A stretch of 64,000 nucleotides of DNA from CAZAZQ01 sp964489705. Lineage in GTDB: Bacteria; Zixibacteria; MSB-5A5; GN15; FEB-12. Within the stretch, counting starts at the first letter, position 1. Every line of letters begins with the position of its first letter. Shown here in pieces: positions 8,783 to 16,516 of the stretch. The notes beneath the pieces were generated by a model that was not told the DNA's origin, did not search any database, and was given only the letters and a program-made list of their open reading frames with translations. Location of the stretch: the NCBI GenBank assembly GCA_964489705.1, contig CAZAZQ010000003.1:130500-194499 (forward strand), written 5' to 3'. The translations under genes were made by a program, and so were the position numbers.

Positions 8783-10354
8783 TCAAATCTTCGACCAATA
8801 ATCGACAAAAACGATGGTCGAGAGAACGAATCCCAACGGCACGTTGACGATAACCCCGATGGTAAACGCCCAAAACGGCTTGATGCCGAACGTCATCAGG
8901 TCCTTGAAACGGGTGGACAGACCGATGCACAAGAAACACAGCACAAACGCCCACGAGCGAAGTTTCTTAATCGGGGAAATCACTTGCGGTTTCAGGACGC
9001 TGGCGAACCAGTCGGAAGAAAAGCGAAGTTGGTTGAGCGCCCACACCTGGTCTTGACTGGTCGTCTGGGCGGTCAGCAATTTTAACTCTTCAAGGCTCAA
9101 CGAGCCTTTGTACGTGAGCGTCCGGTTGTCATGGTCAATAATCAGCTTGTTCCGAAAAGCGTCGGGAACAGGATAATCGGAAAAGTCCGCCGCATACGAG
9201 ACGCCTTTATATTTCCCTTCCCACGGGGCAATTCCCTGGTGGTCACGAGGCACTTGACTGGAGACAAGACTCATGATTATGGAAGCGGCAAGAAATCCCA
9301 AGACAAACTTGGGGAACCGTTCCCAGACCACGCCTACGCCGACACGATTGTGAGCGGAGCCCTTTTCTTTCTCCCAGAAAAGAACGGAAACGACCGAAAG
9401 AATCAAGCACCAGATGCCTATCCAAATATCGCGCCCGATGACTTTCATCAACGTGAAGGCATTGATAGGGGCATCGCCGAAACGAGTCGCCAACTCGGCA
9501 ACCACGGCGAAGCCGGCCGCATCGGCGAATTCCGACGTTCCGACCCAGGCGCCGCCGACACCGGGAGCAATGCGGTCAGGGACGAGATGTTTCAGGATAA
9601 TAGTGAGGGTGAAAATCATTATAATCGCCCAGACGGTGACGACGGCAATGGCAATGGAGATATGGTCTTTCCGTGCTTTGACCGCTCCCCCCACCGCAAT
9701 CGAAGCCGACACGCCGCATACCGCGCCGCCTGCACCGAGCACCGCTCCGAAACGGGGCTCCATCTTGAAAAGTTTGGTCGCAACCAAAAAGATGGTCAAC
9801 CATGTCACGACCGAAACGATAGTGGCTTGAATGAAGGCTATCGGTCCGGCAGAGAAAATCAGCGTTAACGGAAGAGTGGCGCCCAAAAGAACAATGCCGG
9901 TCTTGATGTAATACTCGGTGCGGAGGGCGGTTTTGAACCACTCCGGTATTTTGAAGAGATTGGAAATAATCAGCCCGACTATCAACGCCAACAGCGGCGC
10001 CTCTAAGTTGAGTTCGTTCATTGCCCGCCATCCGGCGGCAATAAAAATGAGGAAAGCACCGACAAAGAGGATAAGAAATCCCGGAATGAAATACCGCAAA
10101 CGGTGCCCCATGATTTTCATGGAGACACTGAAGACCGTTCCGAACATCAGCAGGACGAGAGCATAGCCGCCGAGGTTGTGGCTGATATGGCTGACGATAG
10201 TGCTGAGTTGGCTCCATTTCTTGGGAGTGACCGCCCAACCGGCGATACTCCCGCCGCTCCAAAAAGTACCGAGAGCAAGCAGGACGATCCCGAGTCCAAA
10301 CCAGACTGCCCACCAGTCTTCCGTTTTCCAAAGAGAACGAATACCGTTACCCAT
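8783..10354 (-). CDS. YeiH/UPF0324-family putative sulfate exporter with an extra extracytoplasmic insertion
   Basis: This 523 aa polytopic membrane protein belongs to the YeiH family ('putative sulfate exporter', PF03601). Family landmarks are EAPLLALIVGLIISN, YYIKTGIVLLGATLPL, GAGGAVCGVSASIAVGGAV and the WVGTSEFADAAG segment. Ordinary members are about 350 aa. This one has about two additional N-terminal hydrophobic segments and a hydrophilic block of roughly 100 residues before the last two membrane helices. Located in a sulfur-metabolism locus on the same strand as TauE/SafE and QmoC, it is likely to move a sulfur oxyanion. The substrate is inferred from context only. Confidence 0.8.
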   Translation of the reverse strand: MGNGIRSLWKTEDWWAVWFGLGIVLLALGTFWSGGSIAGWAVTPKKWSQLSTIVSHISHNLGGYALVLLMFGTVFSVSMKIMGHRLRYFIPGFLILFVGAFLIFIAAGWRAMNELNLEAPLLALIVGLIISNLFKIPEWFKTALRTEYYIKTGIVLLGATLPLTLIFSAGPIAFIQATIVSVVTWLTIFLVATKLFKMEPRFGAVLGAGGAVCGVSASIAVGGAVKARKDHISIAIAVVTVWAIIMIFTLTIILKHLVPDRIAPGVGGAWVGTSEFADAAGFAVVAELATRFGDAPINAFTLMKVIGRDIWIGIWCLILSVVSVLFWEKEKGSAHNRVGVGVVWERFPKFVLGFLAASIIMSLVSSQVPRDHQGIAPWEGKYKGVSYAADFSDYPVPDAFRNKLIIDHDNRTLTYKGSLSLEELKLLTAQTTSQDQVWALNQLRFSSDWFASVLKPQVISPIKKLRSWAFVLCFLCIGLSTRFKDLMTFGIKPFWAFTIGVIVNVPLGFVLSTIVFVDYWSKI

Positions 10355-10504
10355 GGTTTTCCCCTTTCTCTTTCCGATAAGGCATTCCGAAATGACTTAC
10401 CGGTAGCTGGTATCTTTTCCCCCTCCATAAGAATAATGAGTAATGCATTGCCGTTTTTGCTCGGCTTCTCATACCGTGGCTCTTGAGAAAATCAGTAAAT
10501 CAAC

Positions 10505-11314
10505 TTACACAAATTCGACCGAGGAAACTCCCTTAACTTGGGAGATTACTTCTTGAATGTCTTTTTGCCAAACGCTGGCACCAACTGCCGGCGGGGCGCC
10601 ACGGACTTTAACTTTACCGCTTTCCGCATGGCACTCCACCGTCAAATCCATTCCCCGTGTCCGGGGGGAACGCGCCAAGAAAGCAAGCACTTTTGCTTTC
10701 AGTTGCGCATCTTTGATTTTGCTCATGTCTTCTTCGGTGAGCGCAAATTCCGGCTGGCGAGAGGTGTAGGCTATCAGTTCCACCATCGTGGGTAAACTCA
10801 TTTGGTCCATGTTCAGGATGAGGTCGTAGTTGAGCGGATTGTTGAAATCGACGCCGTACAAAAACCGCGCCCAGCTCACCCGCCGGGAGTCGATTTGATT
10901 GATGTACTCCCGCGCTTCTTCTTCCGTTCGACCTGATTCTTCCATGAGCGTGCGGATACGCAATTCCAGCGGTGCGTCGACCCGCACCCGCAACAGGCGA
11001 GGAACGTCCGACAAGAGAAATTGTCCCAGGTGTCCATGGTAGATGACGTTTCCGTCCACAATGAAATTCATCAAGGCGGCACGGAAGATGGCAAGGTAGT
11101 GACGACGGCGCGCCGCATGGCGGTCCCAGAAGTGCGGCGGTTGACTTTCCACCACGCCGGATTCCGCCAAGCCGGTTTCATCTATTCCATACCGTTTGGC
11201 ATGTTCGATGACTTCCTCGCGTGAGATAGCTCGGTATTTGAGTTTCGCCGAAAGCTGTTCGATCAGTTTGAAGGTCGTGCTCAGCGAACCTCGGGTAATC
11301 GTTATAACCGCCAC
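10505..11314 (-). CDS. Cytidylate-kinase-like protein with C-terminal BON-like tail
   Basis: This 269 aa protein belongs to the cytidylate-kinase-like family (PF13189), where the usual start ITITRGSxS replaces a classical P-loop. Residues 1-190 hold the kinase-like core with VDAPLELRIRTLMEESG and the DFNNPLNYDLILNMD strand. The C-terminal ~70 residues (MDLTVECHAESGKVKVRG... VISQVKGVSSVEF) resemble a BON domain. The start is GTG at 11314 with an excellent GAGGAGG five bases upstream. A nucleotide kinase for CMP is unlikely to be its role here, since it sits among sulfur transport genes. A regulatory nucleotide-binding role is speculative. Confidence 0.72.
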   Translation of the reverse strand: MAVITITRGSLSTTFKLIEQLSAKLKYRAISREEVIEHAKRYGIDETGLAESGVVESQPPHFWDRHAARRRHYLAIFRAALMNFIVDGNVIYHGHLGQFLLSDVPRLLRVRVDAPLELRIRTLMEESGRTEEEAREYINQIDSRRVSWARFLYGVDFNNPLNYDLILNMDQMSLPTMVELIAYTSRQPEFALTEEDMSKIKDAQLKAKVLAFLARSPRTRGMDLTVECHAESGKVKVRGAPPAVGASVWQKDIQEVISQVKGVSSVEFV

Positions 11315-11394
11315 AATAACCTCCTCAAGTATATTTATCGTTCCCTACCGGTGGCTCAATGAAAATCTTTCACCGAACACATTCCGTTCCGTCC

Positions 11395-12441
11395 CTACGG
11401 AGAGGGGGCTCGTTTTTCCGCTTTGATGCCCAACAGCAAGCGGATGAGTATCAACAGCGTCATACCGCCCGCGGCACCCATGACAAAGTACCCTGCCATC
11501 GTACCGAGAATAGGAAGATCCAGCAGCGACTCACCTTGTTTAAGCGCCACGGAAACTCCCGCCAGCAGGATCATAATGGCAAACAGCAGCCGTATGCCGT
11601 ATCCGCGGACGTAACGCGTCGCCAACACCCCCATCTGCGCTCCGATAGCCGCCCCAATGAGCATAATCATCGCCGCCACCAGTTCGGTCCTTCCCGACAT
11701 GGAGTAAGAAAAGCAGCCGTAGCCAGCCATGAAGCAGACACTCAGGAGGGAGGTTCCCACCGCTACGGTGGTCGGGCAGCCGACCAGGTAAATCAACGCC
11801 GGGAGAAGGATAAAGCCGCCGCCGACCCCCATGAATCCGGAGAGGAAACCGGTCAGCAGAAAGATGGAGAAAACCACCCAAAAGGATATGCGGTCGATGC
11901 CGGAAGTCGGCAAAGAGACGGTGGGGGGAAGGGTAATTTTGCGCAGCTTGACTGCCGCCGGACTGGCAACTTCCTCCGGTTCGGAACCGGGCAGGTCGAC
12001 CCCTTCTTGTTTCATCCGTTTGACGGCGCTCATGTAGTCGTAGACCATGTAGATGCCCAACCCGAAAAGGAAGACCATATAGACCCACCGGACGACATCG
12101 CCCACATTCCCGGACGTCTCCAGCGCCAACACCAATCGTTTTCCCAGCTCGATACCGATGACCGAAGCGAATATGGAGAAAAATCCCAATCGCCAGTCGA
12201 CATTGCCCATGCCGCTGTGTTTTTTGGTGGCGATGATGGACTTGCCGAAGATGTGAGCCAAATCGGTACCGATGGCGAACGCCATTCGAAAGCCGAAAAT
12301 GTTCAGTGCCGGGGTAACAATCCACGCCCCGCCGACGCCGAAAAATCCTCCCAACGTGCCGACGCAAAAGCCGATGGCAATAAGCAGGAGGATATTGAAC
12401 TCCATTTCCGCAATTGGCAGATAGATTGTAAAAATTTCCAC
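11395..12441 (-). CDS. TauE/SafE-family sulfite/sulfur-compound exporter
   Basis: This is a 348 aa membrane protein of the TauE/SafE family (PF01925). Two homologous halves carry the family glycine motif: GTLGGFFGVGGAWIVTPAL near residue 28 and GFLSGFMGVGGGFILLPAL near residue 210. A hydrophilic cytoplasmic loop (about residues 140-185) separates them. The start is GTG at 12441 with a GGAAG ribosome-binding site. It lies directly downstream of the small membrane protein and qmoC. Export of sulfite or related oxyanions, or sulfate transport, is likely given sat-aprBA next door. Confidence 0.9.
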   Translation of the reverse strand: MEIFTIYLPIAEMEFNILLLIAIGFCVGTLGGFFGVGGAWIVTPALNIFGFRMAFAIGTDLAHIFGKSIIATKKHSGMGNVDWRLGFFSIFASVIGIELGKRLVLALETSGNVGDVVRWVYMVFLFGLGIYMVYDYMSAVKRMKQEGVDLPGSEPEEVASPAAVKLRKITLPPTVSLPTSGIDRISFWVVFSIFLLTGFLSGFMGVGGGFILLPALIYLVGCPTTVAVGTSLLSVCFMAGYGCFSYSMSGRTELVAAMIMLIGAAIGAQMGVLATRYVRGYGIRLLFAIMILLAGVSVALKQGESLLDLPILGTMAGYFVMGAAGGMTLLILIRLLLGIKAEKRAPSP

Positions 12442-12461
12442 GTTTCTTCCCTTACTGTCGG

Positions 12462-12797
12462 TTAGTGCATACGACTTGCTTTCTTCGCCCCGAGGAGTTT
12501 CAGGACGAAGTCGGTGACTTGAGCTACCACAATGCCGAGGATCGCCATGGTAAAGGTGACCACTAACGAATAGAGTAAGCGATGGTCGTTATAAAGTTTG
12601 GAAAGGAAGAGGTTAAGCCCGCTTTTGTTTTCGGTTGAGACGCGATGTTCCAGTTTCCCTGTTTCCCCGTGTCCTCCGGCGAGTACCGGCGGAGAAAGGA
12701 ACGCCGTCAAGAGCAGGCAGACCAAAGTAATGGACAAAATCGGTATCAGGCTATGAAAACTTCCGTGAGAGAGCGGAGAGCTTCTTTGTGCCGTCAT
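12462..12797 (-). CDS. Small two-helix membrane protein of the sulfur locus
   Basis: The 111 aa protein has an N-terminal hydrophobic segment that may be a cleaved signal (LVCLLLTAFLSPPVLA). A short polar loop containing LFLSKLYNDHRLLYSL follows, then a second hydrophobic helix (VVTFTMAILGIVVAQVTDFVL) and a basic tail. I do not recognise a named family. It lies 20 bases from both qmoC and the exporter gene, in the same direction, so it is probably a partner or small subunit of one of these membrane complexes. Confidence 0.6.
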   Translation of the reverse strand: MTAQRSSPLSHGSFHSLIPILSITLVCLLLTAFLSPPVLAGGHGETGKLEHRVSTENKSGLNLFLSKLYNDHRLLYSLVVTFTMAILGIVVAQVTDFVLKLLGAKKASRMH

Positions 12798-12817
12798 GAT
12801 AAGTCCTCATTTATGTT

Positions 12818-14002
12818 TCACGATTGATTTCTCGGTATCCGTCCCACCTGCTTGGCATACGTCAAAGCGAGGGTACGGTAAACCATATGGGCAAATTTTG
12901 AATACGGCATATACCACAGCAAAGCGAATACGAACACCAAGTGGATAAAGTAGTTCACATACGCCAGCATGGGTATCCCGCTCAAGCGGGTCAACCACGA
13001 CAGCATACCGCTTAAGCCGGTGAAAAAGATAAGATATAAAAACAGGTAATCGGGATATCCGTTGGCACCGACCTCGGTCTTGTTAGTCCAACGTCGCCAA
13101 AGCAGCATCCCGCTGCCGACCAGGATGGCGATGCCGCTGAGGGCGCCGAGTATCTTTACCGGATGGGGCAGGTCCAGAGGAAGCTCGAAGAACGAGTGCA
13201 AACTCTCCAATCCGAGCATGTTCAAGTAGTGGGGTACAAAAATGAAAACAAAAACCATCCCCGTAGTTACAAATGCCCCGATAAATCCGAACAGTAAAAT
13301 CATGTGAGCGCTGGCGCGTGGTTTGTTGGTATCACATTTCTTAAAAAGAGTATGCGCCAGAATCTCTTTGACGGTGAGAATCAGCCCTTGCACGAAAGAG
13401 ATGCGTTTCCCGTTGCCGTGTCCCTGGAGGGCTTTCCAGAAACGGGAAAAGCCGGTGGCGGCAAGGATGAAGATGAGAATATTGCCAAAAACGAAAAAGG
13501 CGTCCACCGAGCTGTGCGGAAGGAAAATATTGAAATCAATCGGTTGGCCGTTTTGCAGAAAGAGGAAATGCCCGTCCGCTGTAGTCGGGGCGAAGAGGAA
13601 CATTAGCCCCAACAGAAGCACCACCGGGACAAGGAACAACACCGGAAGGGCGCCGGGACTTGCCAGCGCCTTTCCCATGAAAGAAGGCACCGCATACGAC
13701 TTATATATGTAAGAGCGAATCGCCGCCAGAACATCGCCCGGTTTGGCGTCCCGGGGACAATAGGTACTGCAATCGTTGCACTGGTGACAGAGCCAGATGT
13801 CGGGGTCTTGCACCAACTTTTCTTTTTGTCCCCATTGCGCCCATATCATTTCTTTTCGCGGGAACGGCTTATCGGCTGGTGACAAGTTGCAAACGACCGA
13901 GCAGGTCGCACATTGAAAGCATTTCTTAACCGTGTCGCCGCCCGCTTTTTTTACTTCACGGATGAGTTGTACATCGGGTTCCGCCAGTTGCCCACCGGCC
14001 AT
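12818..14002 (-). CDS. qmoC: QmoC, membrane subunit of the quinone-interacting oxidoreductase (HdrC/HdrE fusion)
   Basis: QmoC is the membrane subunit of the Qmo complex, which passes electrons between menaquinone and APS reductase in sulfate reducers. The 394 aa protein has two [4Fe-4S] motifs in its N-terminus (CFQCATCSVVCNLSP and CHQCNDCSTYCPRDAKPGD), then about six membrane helices of the HdrE/NarI-like type. An in-frame extension exists upstream, but the ATG at 14002 has a clean GGAG six bases away and gives the family N-terminus. It is transcribed divergently from sat-aprBA. QmoA and QmoB, normally its neighbours, are not in the window. Confidence 0.88.
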   Translation of the reverse strand: MAGGQLAEPDVQLIREVKKAGGDTVKKCFQCATCSVVCNLSPADKPFPRKEMIWAQWGQKEKLVQDPDIWLCHQCNDCSTYCPRDAKPGDVLAAIRSYIYKSYAVPSFMGKALASPGALPVLFLVPVVLLLGLMFLFAPTTADGHFLFLQNGQPIDFNIFLPHSSVDAFFVFGNILIFILAATGFSRFWKALQGHGNGKRISFVQGLILTVKEILAHTLFKKCDTNKPRASAHMILLFGFIGAFVTTGMVFVFIFVPHYLNMLGLESLHSFFELPLDLPHPVKILGALSGIAILVGSGMLLWRRWTNKTEVGANGYPDYLFLYLIFFTGLSGMLSWLTRLSGIPMLAYVNYFIHLVFVFALLWYMPYSKFAHMVYRTLALTYAKQVGRIPRNQS

Positions 14003-14078
14003 GTTAGTCTCCTTTCCGAAAAAGGCTACCTTTTGCGCCGGCACCTTGTAACGAGACCGGTACCGCCTTGCTCTTCTT

Positions 14079-14107
14079 AAGATAGGAAGAGAGGAAGAGA
14101 CTGTCAA
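14079..14107 (-). promoter_or_regulatory. qmoC promoter (sigma70-like)
   Basis: Read on the - strand: TTGACA (14107-14102), a 17-base spacer, then TATCTT (14084-14079). The predicted start site is near 14072, about 70 bases upstream of the qmoC ATG. Confidence 0.7.
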
Positions 14108-14113
14108 GATTTT

Positions 14114-14131
14114 TTGTTATTTTTTTCACAA
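14114..14131 (-). promoter_or_regulatory. CRP/FNR-family operator upstream of qmoC
   Basis: The - strand reads TTGTGA-N6-TAACAA, one mismatch from the perfect palindrome TTGTGA-N6-TCACAA used by CRP/FNR-type regulators, including HcpR of sulfate reducers. It sits six bases upstream of the -35 box, centred about -50, an activator-like position. Confidence 0.6.
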
Positions 14132-14417
14132 TGTATTCTATTATTCATTTTCTGAAAATGGATTTCTTTTGATGAATTCTTGTGGTTATTTAACCGATTT
14201 TTTTTATAAAGAAGAGCCAATGTTTGGCTGAATATCAGAGCTTGGTTAATTTCATTTGGTAGGTGAACAAAACCGATTTTTTTACGATAATGTTTCTAAC
14301 TGATTGAAATTATTGACGTAAAGAGAATAGACGACCGCCCGTCACGAAAGGAACAAAGGCAGTGTTTTATGAGATGATCCCCTGAAGAAAATACTATTAA
14401 AAAACCCGGTTGTTCGC

Positions 14418-14446
14418 CGTAAGATGTTGATGTAAAGTATCTTACG
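14418..14446. promoter_or_regulatory. Inverted repeat in the qmoC-sat intergenic region
   Basis: Arms CGTAAGAT and ATCTTACG (8 bp, perfect) are separated by 13 bases. It may be an operator or a hairpin; there is no T-run, so it is not a simple terminator. Confidence 0.4.
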
Positions 14447-14593
14447 ATGACATAGAGAGGTGGTGACACGATAAAATCGGAAAAATCTTCACCCGTATAG
14501 TCATTTGATACCGGTCAAATCGGTTATTTATATCCCCACGGGAGAAAAAAAGAAAAAACGGTGCGAAAATTAGATGAAATTCATATTTTTCGC

Positions 14594-14622
14594 TTGACAG
14601 AGCTTGTGAAAAAAATTACATT
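14594..14622 (+). promoter_or_regulatory. sat promoter P1 (sigma70-like)
   Basis: TTGACA (14594-14599), a 17-base spacer, then TACATT (14617-14622). It lies about 130 bases upstream of the sat start codon. Confidence 0.65.
14604..14621 (+). promoter_or_regulatory. CRP/FNR-family operator overlapping sat P1
   Basis: TTGTGA-N6-TTACAT. It lies within the spacer and -10 box of P1, where a bound regulator would block RNA polymerase. Confidence 0.5.
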
Positions 14623-14680
14623 CTTAAAGACGGAAGAAGGCAAGCGATAGTATGAACGGAAGGTTTTCTTACATAATGTT

Positions 14681-14698
14681 TTGTGAAAAAAGTCACAT
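14681..14698 (+). promoter_or_regulatory. CRP/FNR-family operator proximal to sat
   Basis: TTGTGA-N6-TCACAT, 77 bases downstream of the first copy. A TACAAT -10-like hexamer follows at 14716-14721. The operator is centred about 39-40 bases before the implied start, close to the class II activator position. Confidence 0.6.
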
Positions 14699-14750
14699 GC
14701 TTTCCATGAAAGAAATACAATAACCATATAACAGGAATAAAAGACGGGAA

Positions 14751-15980
14751 ATGATGATGAGCAAGTCAAAACTAATTTCTCCGCACGGTAGCGACACGCT
14801 GAAAATTCTTCTTCTCGAAGGAAAAGAGAGAGAAGAAGAACTCAAGAAAGCGGAAAAGCTGCCAAAAGTGACGATGACGTCACGGGAAACCGGTGACCTC
14901 ATTATGATGGGTATCGGCGGTTTCACACCGTTGGAGGGCTTCATGGGGCATGACGACTGGAAAGGCGTCTGCGAGGAAATGAAGATGACCAACGGCATTT
15001 TCTGGCCTATTCCGGTCACGCTCTCCCACGACGAGAAGTTCGAGCCGGGCACCGAGATTTGCCTGATTTCCGGTGAAACAAATGAAATCATGGGGACGAT
15101 GAAAGTCACCGAGTCCTACAAAATCGACAAAGAGTTCGAATGCAAACATGTCTTTCGGACAGCCGATCCGGAGCACCCGGGCGTCAAGATGGTGATGAGC
15201 CAGAAAGAGTGGAACATCGCCGGACCGGTGAAGGTGCTTTCTGAGAGCTACTTCCCCAAAGAATTCGCCGGTATCTACCAGCGCCCGGCGGAAAGCCGCA
15301 AGATTTTCGAAGAAAAAGGGTGGAAAACCATCGCCGCTCTCCAGCTTCGGAATCCGATGCACCGTTCCCACGAGTACCTGGCGAAAATCGCCATCGAAGT
15401 AAGCGACGGGCTGTACATTCACCAACTCGTCGGCAAGTTGAAACCGGGTGACATTCCCGCTGAAGTGCGGGTGAAATGCATCAATACGCTGGTGGACAAG
15501 TACTTCGTGAAGGAGCGGGTGGTCACCGGCGGGTATCCGCTCGACATGCGTTATGCCGGTCCGCGTGAAGGGCTACTTCACGCCGTTTTCCGCCAGAACT
15601 TCGGCTGTACCCACATGATTATCGGCCGTGACCACGCCGGGGTCGGCGATTATTACGGTCCCTTCGATGCTCAGGAAATCTTCCACCAACTGTGGGACGG
15701 CGCTTTGGAGTGCAAGATGCTGCCCATCGACTGGACCTTCTGGTGCTACAAGTGCGGTGGGATGGCGTCCATGAAGACCTGCCCGCACGGAAAAGAAGAT
15801 CGCCTCTTCCTCAGCGGCACCGCCTTGCGGAAAGCCCTGTCCGAGGGAGGAGAAATCCCCGCCGAGTTCAGTCGTCCCGAAGTGTTGGCGATTCTCCGCG
15901 AGTATTATGCGGGTTTGAAGGACGAGGAGAAAGTGGAAGTGAAGCTTCATGGCCACGCCACCGGCGATGCCAAGAAGTGA
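14751..15980 (+). CDS. sat: Sulfate adenylyltransferase (dissimilatory ATP sulfurylase)
   Basis: Sat converts sulfate and ATP to adenosine 5'-phosphosulfate, the first step of dissimilatory sulfate reduction. The 409 aa single-domain enzyme has the active-site stretches LQLRNPMHRSHEYLAK and MIIGRDHAGVGDYYG. It also has the zinc-binding cluster CYKCGGMASMKTCPHG found in the dissimilatory type. There is no fused APS kinase domain. Three consecutive ATG codons open the frame. aprB follows after 74 bases, making a sat-aprB-aprA unit. CRP/FNR-type sites in front imply redox or nitrogen-stress control. Confidence 0.97.
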   Translation: MMMSKSKLISPHGSDTLKILLLEGKEREEELKKAEKLPKVTMTSRETGDLIMMGIGGFTPLEGFMGHDDWKGVCEEMKMTNGIFWPIPVTLSHDEKFEPGTEICLISGETNEIMGTMKVTESYKIDKEFECKHVFRTADPEHPGVKMVMSQKEWNIAGPVKVLSESYFPKEFAGIYQRPAESRKIFEEKGWKTIAALQLRNPMHRSHEYLAKIAIEVSDGLYIHQLVGKLKPGDIPAEVRVKCINTLVDKYFVKERVVTGGYPLDMRYAGPREGLLHAVFRQNFGCTHMIIGRDHAGVGDYYGPFDAQEIFHQLWDGALECKMLPIDWTFWCYKCGGMASMKTCPHGKEDRLFLSGTALRKALSEGGEIPAEFSRPEVLAILREYYAGLKDEEKVEVKLHGHATGDAKK

Positions 15981-16054
15981 GCGGAAGTATTGAAGAACGA
16001 TGAAAATACAAAGAAGTAACACATCGAATAAACACATCCAAGTAGGAGGAAGCG

Positions 16055-16495
16055 ATGCCTAGTTTCGTGAACCCTGAAAAGTGTGACGGGTGCAAGGCGC
16101 TGGACAAAACTGCCTGTCAGTATATTTGTCCAAATGACCTGATGGTTCTCGACAAGGAACAGATGAAGGCGTACAACCAAGAGCCGGAGATGTGCTGGGA
16201 ATGTTACAGTTGTGTAAAGATTTGCCCGGTGCAGGCGATTGAGGTTCGCGGCTATGCCGATTTTGTCCCGATGAATGCCTCGGTTACCCCCATGCGGAGT
16301 ACCGACAGCATTATGTGGACCATCAAGTTCCGGAACGGAATGTTGAAGCGCTTCAAATTCCCCATTCGGACGACCGAAGAAGGAAAAGCGCAGCCAAACG
16401 GCGGCTATGCCACCGCTCACGACGATCTGAACAGTCAAGTGTTGGCACAGGAGCCGGAAGCGTTAAAAACCTCGGAAGTGTTCACCATCAAGTAA
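16055..16495 (+). CDS. aprB: Adenylylsulfate (APS) reductase beta subunit AprB
   Basis: AprB is the electron-transfer subunit of APS reductase. The 146 aa protein opens MPSFVNPEKCDGCKAL. It holds two [4Fe-4S] clusters: CDGCKALDKTACQYICP, with the family's insertion between cysteines, and CWECYSCVKICP. A C-terminal tail then wraps around the alpha subunit. The conserved tail segment around SIMWTIKFRNG is present. A GGAGG lies just upstream of the start, and 21 bases separate it from aprA. In the dissimilatory pathway it receives electrons from Qmo. Confidence 0.97.
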   Translation: MPSFVNPEKCDGCKALDKTACQYICPNDLMVLDKEQMKAYNQEPEMCWECYSCVKICPVQAIEVRGYADFVPMNASVTPMRSTDSIMWTIKFRNGMLKRFKFPIRTTEEGKAQPNGGYATAHDDLNSQVLAQEPEALKTSEVFTIK

Positions 16496-16516
16496 GGATT
16501 AGGAGGGTAGATTACC

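Larger units (their letters stand above)
14003..14750. other. Divergent control region between qmoC and sat
   Basis: This 748-base AT-rich region has no credible ORF. It carries a sigma70-like promoter and a palindrome for qmoC on the left, and a promoter plus two palindromes before sat on the right; all are annotated separately. An inverted repeat CGTAAGAT/ATCTTACG lies at 14418-14446. Two copies of ACCGATTTTTTT (14193 and 14272) occur 79 bases apart. Confidence 0.7.
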
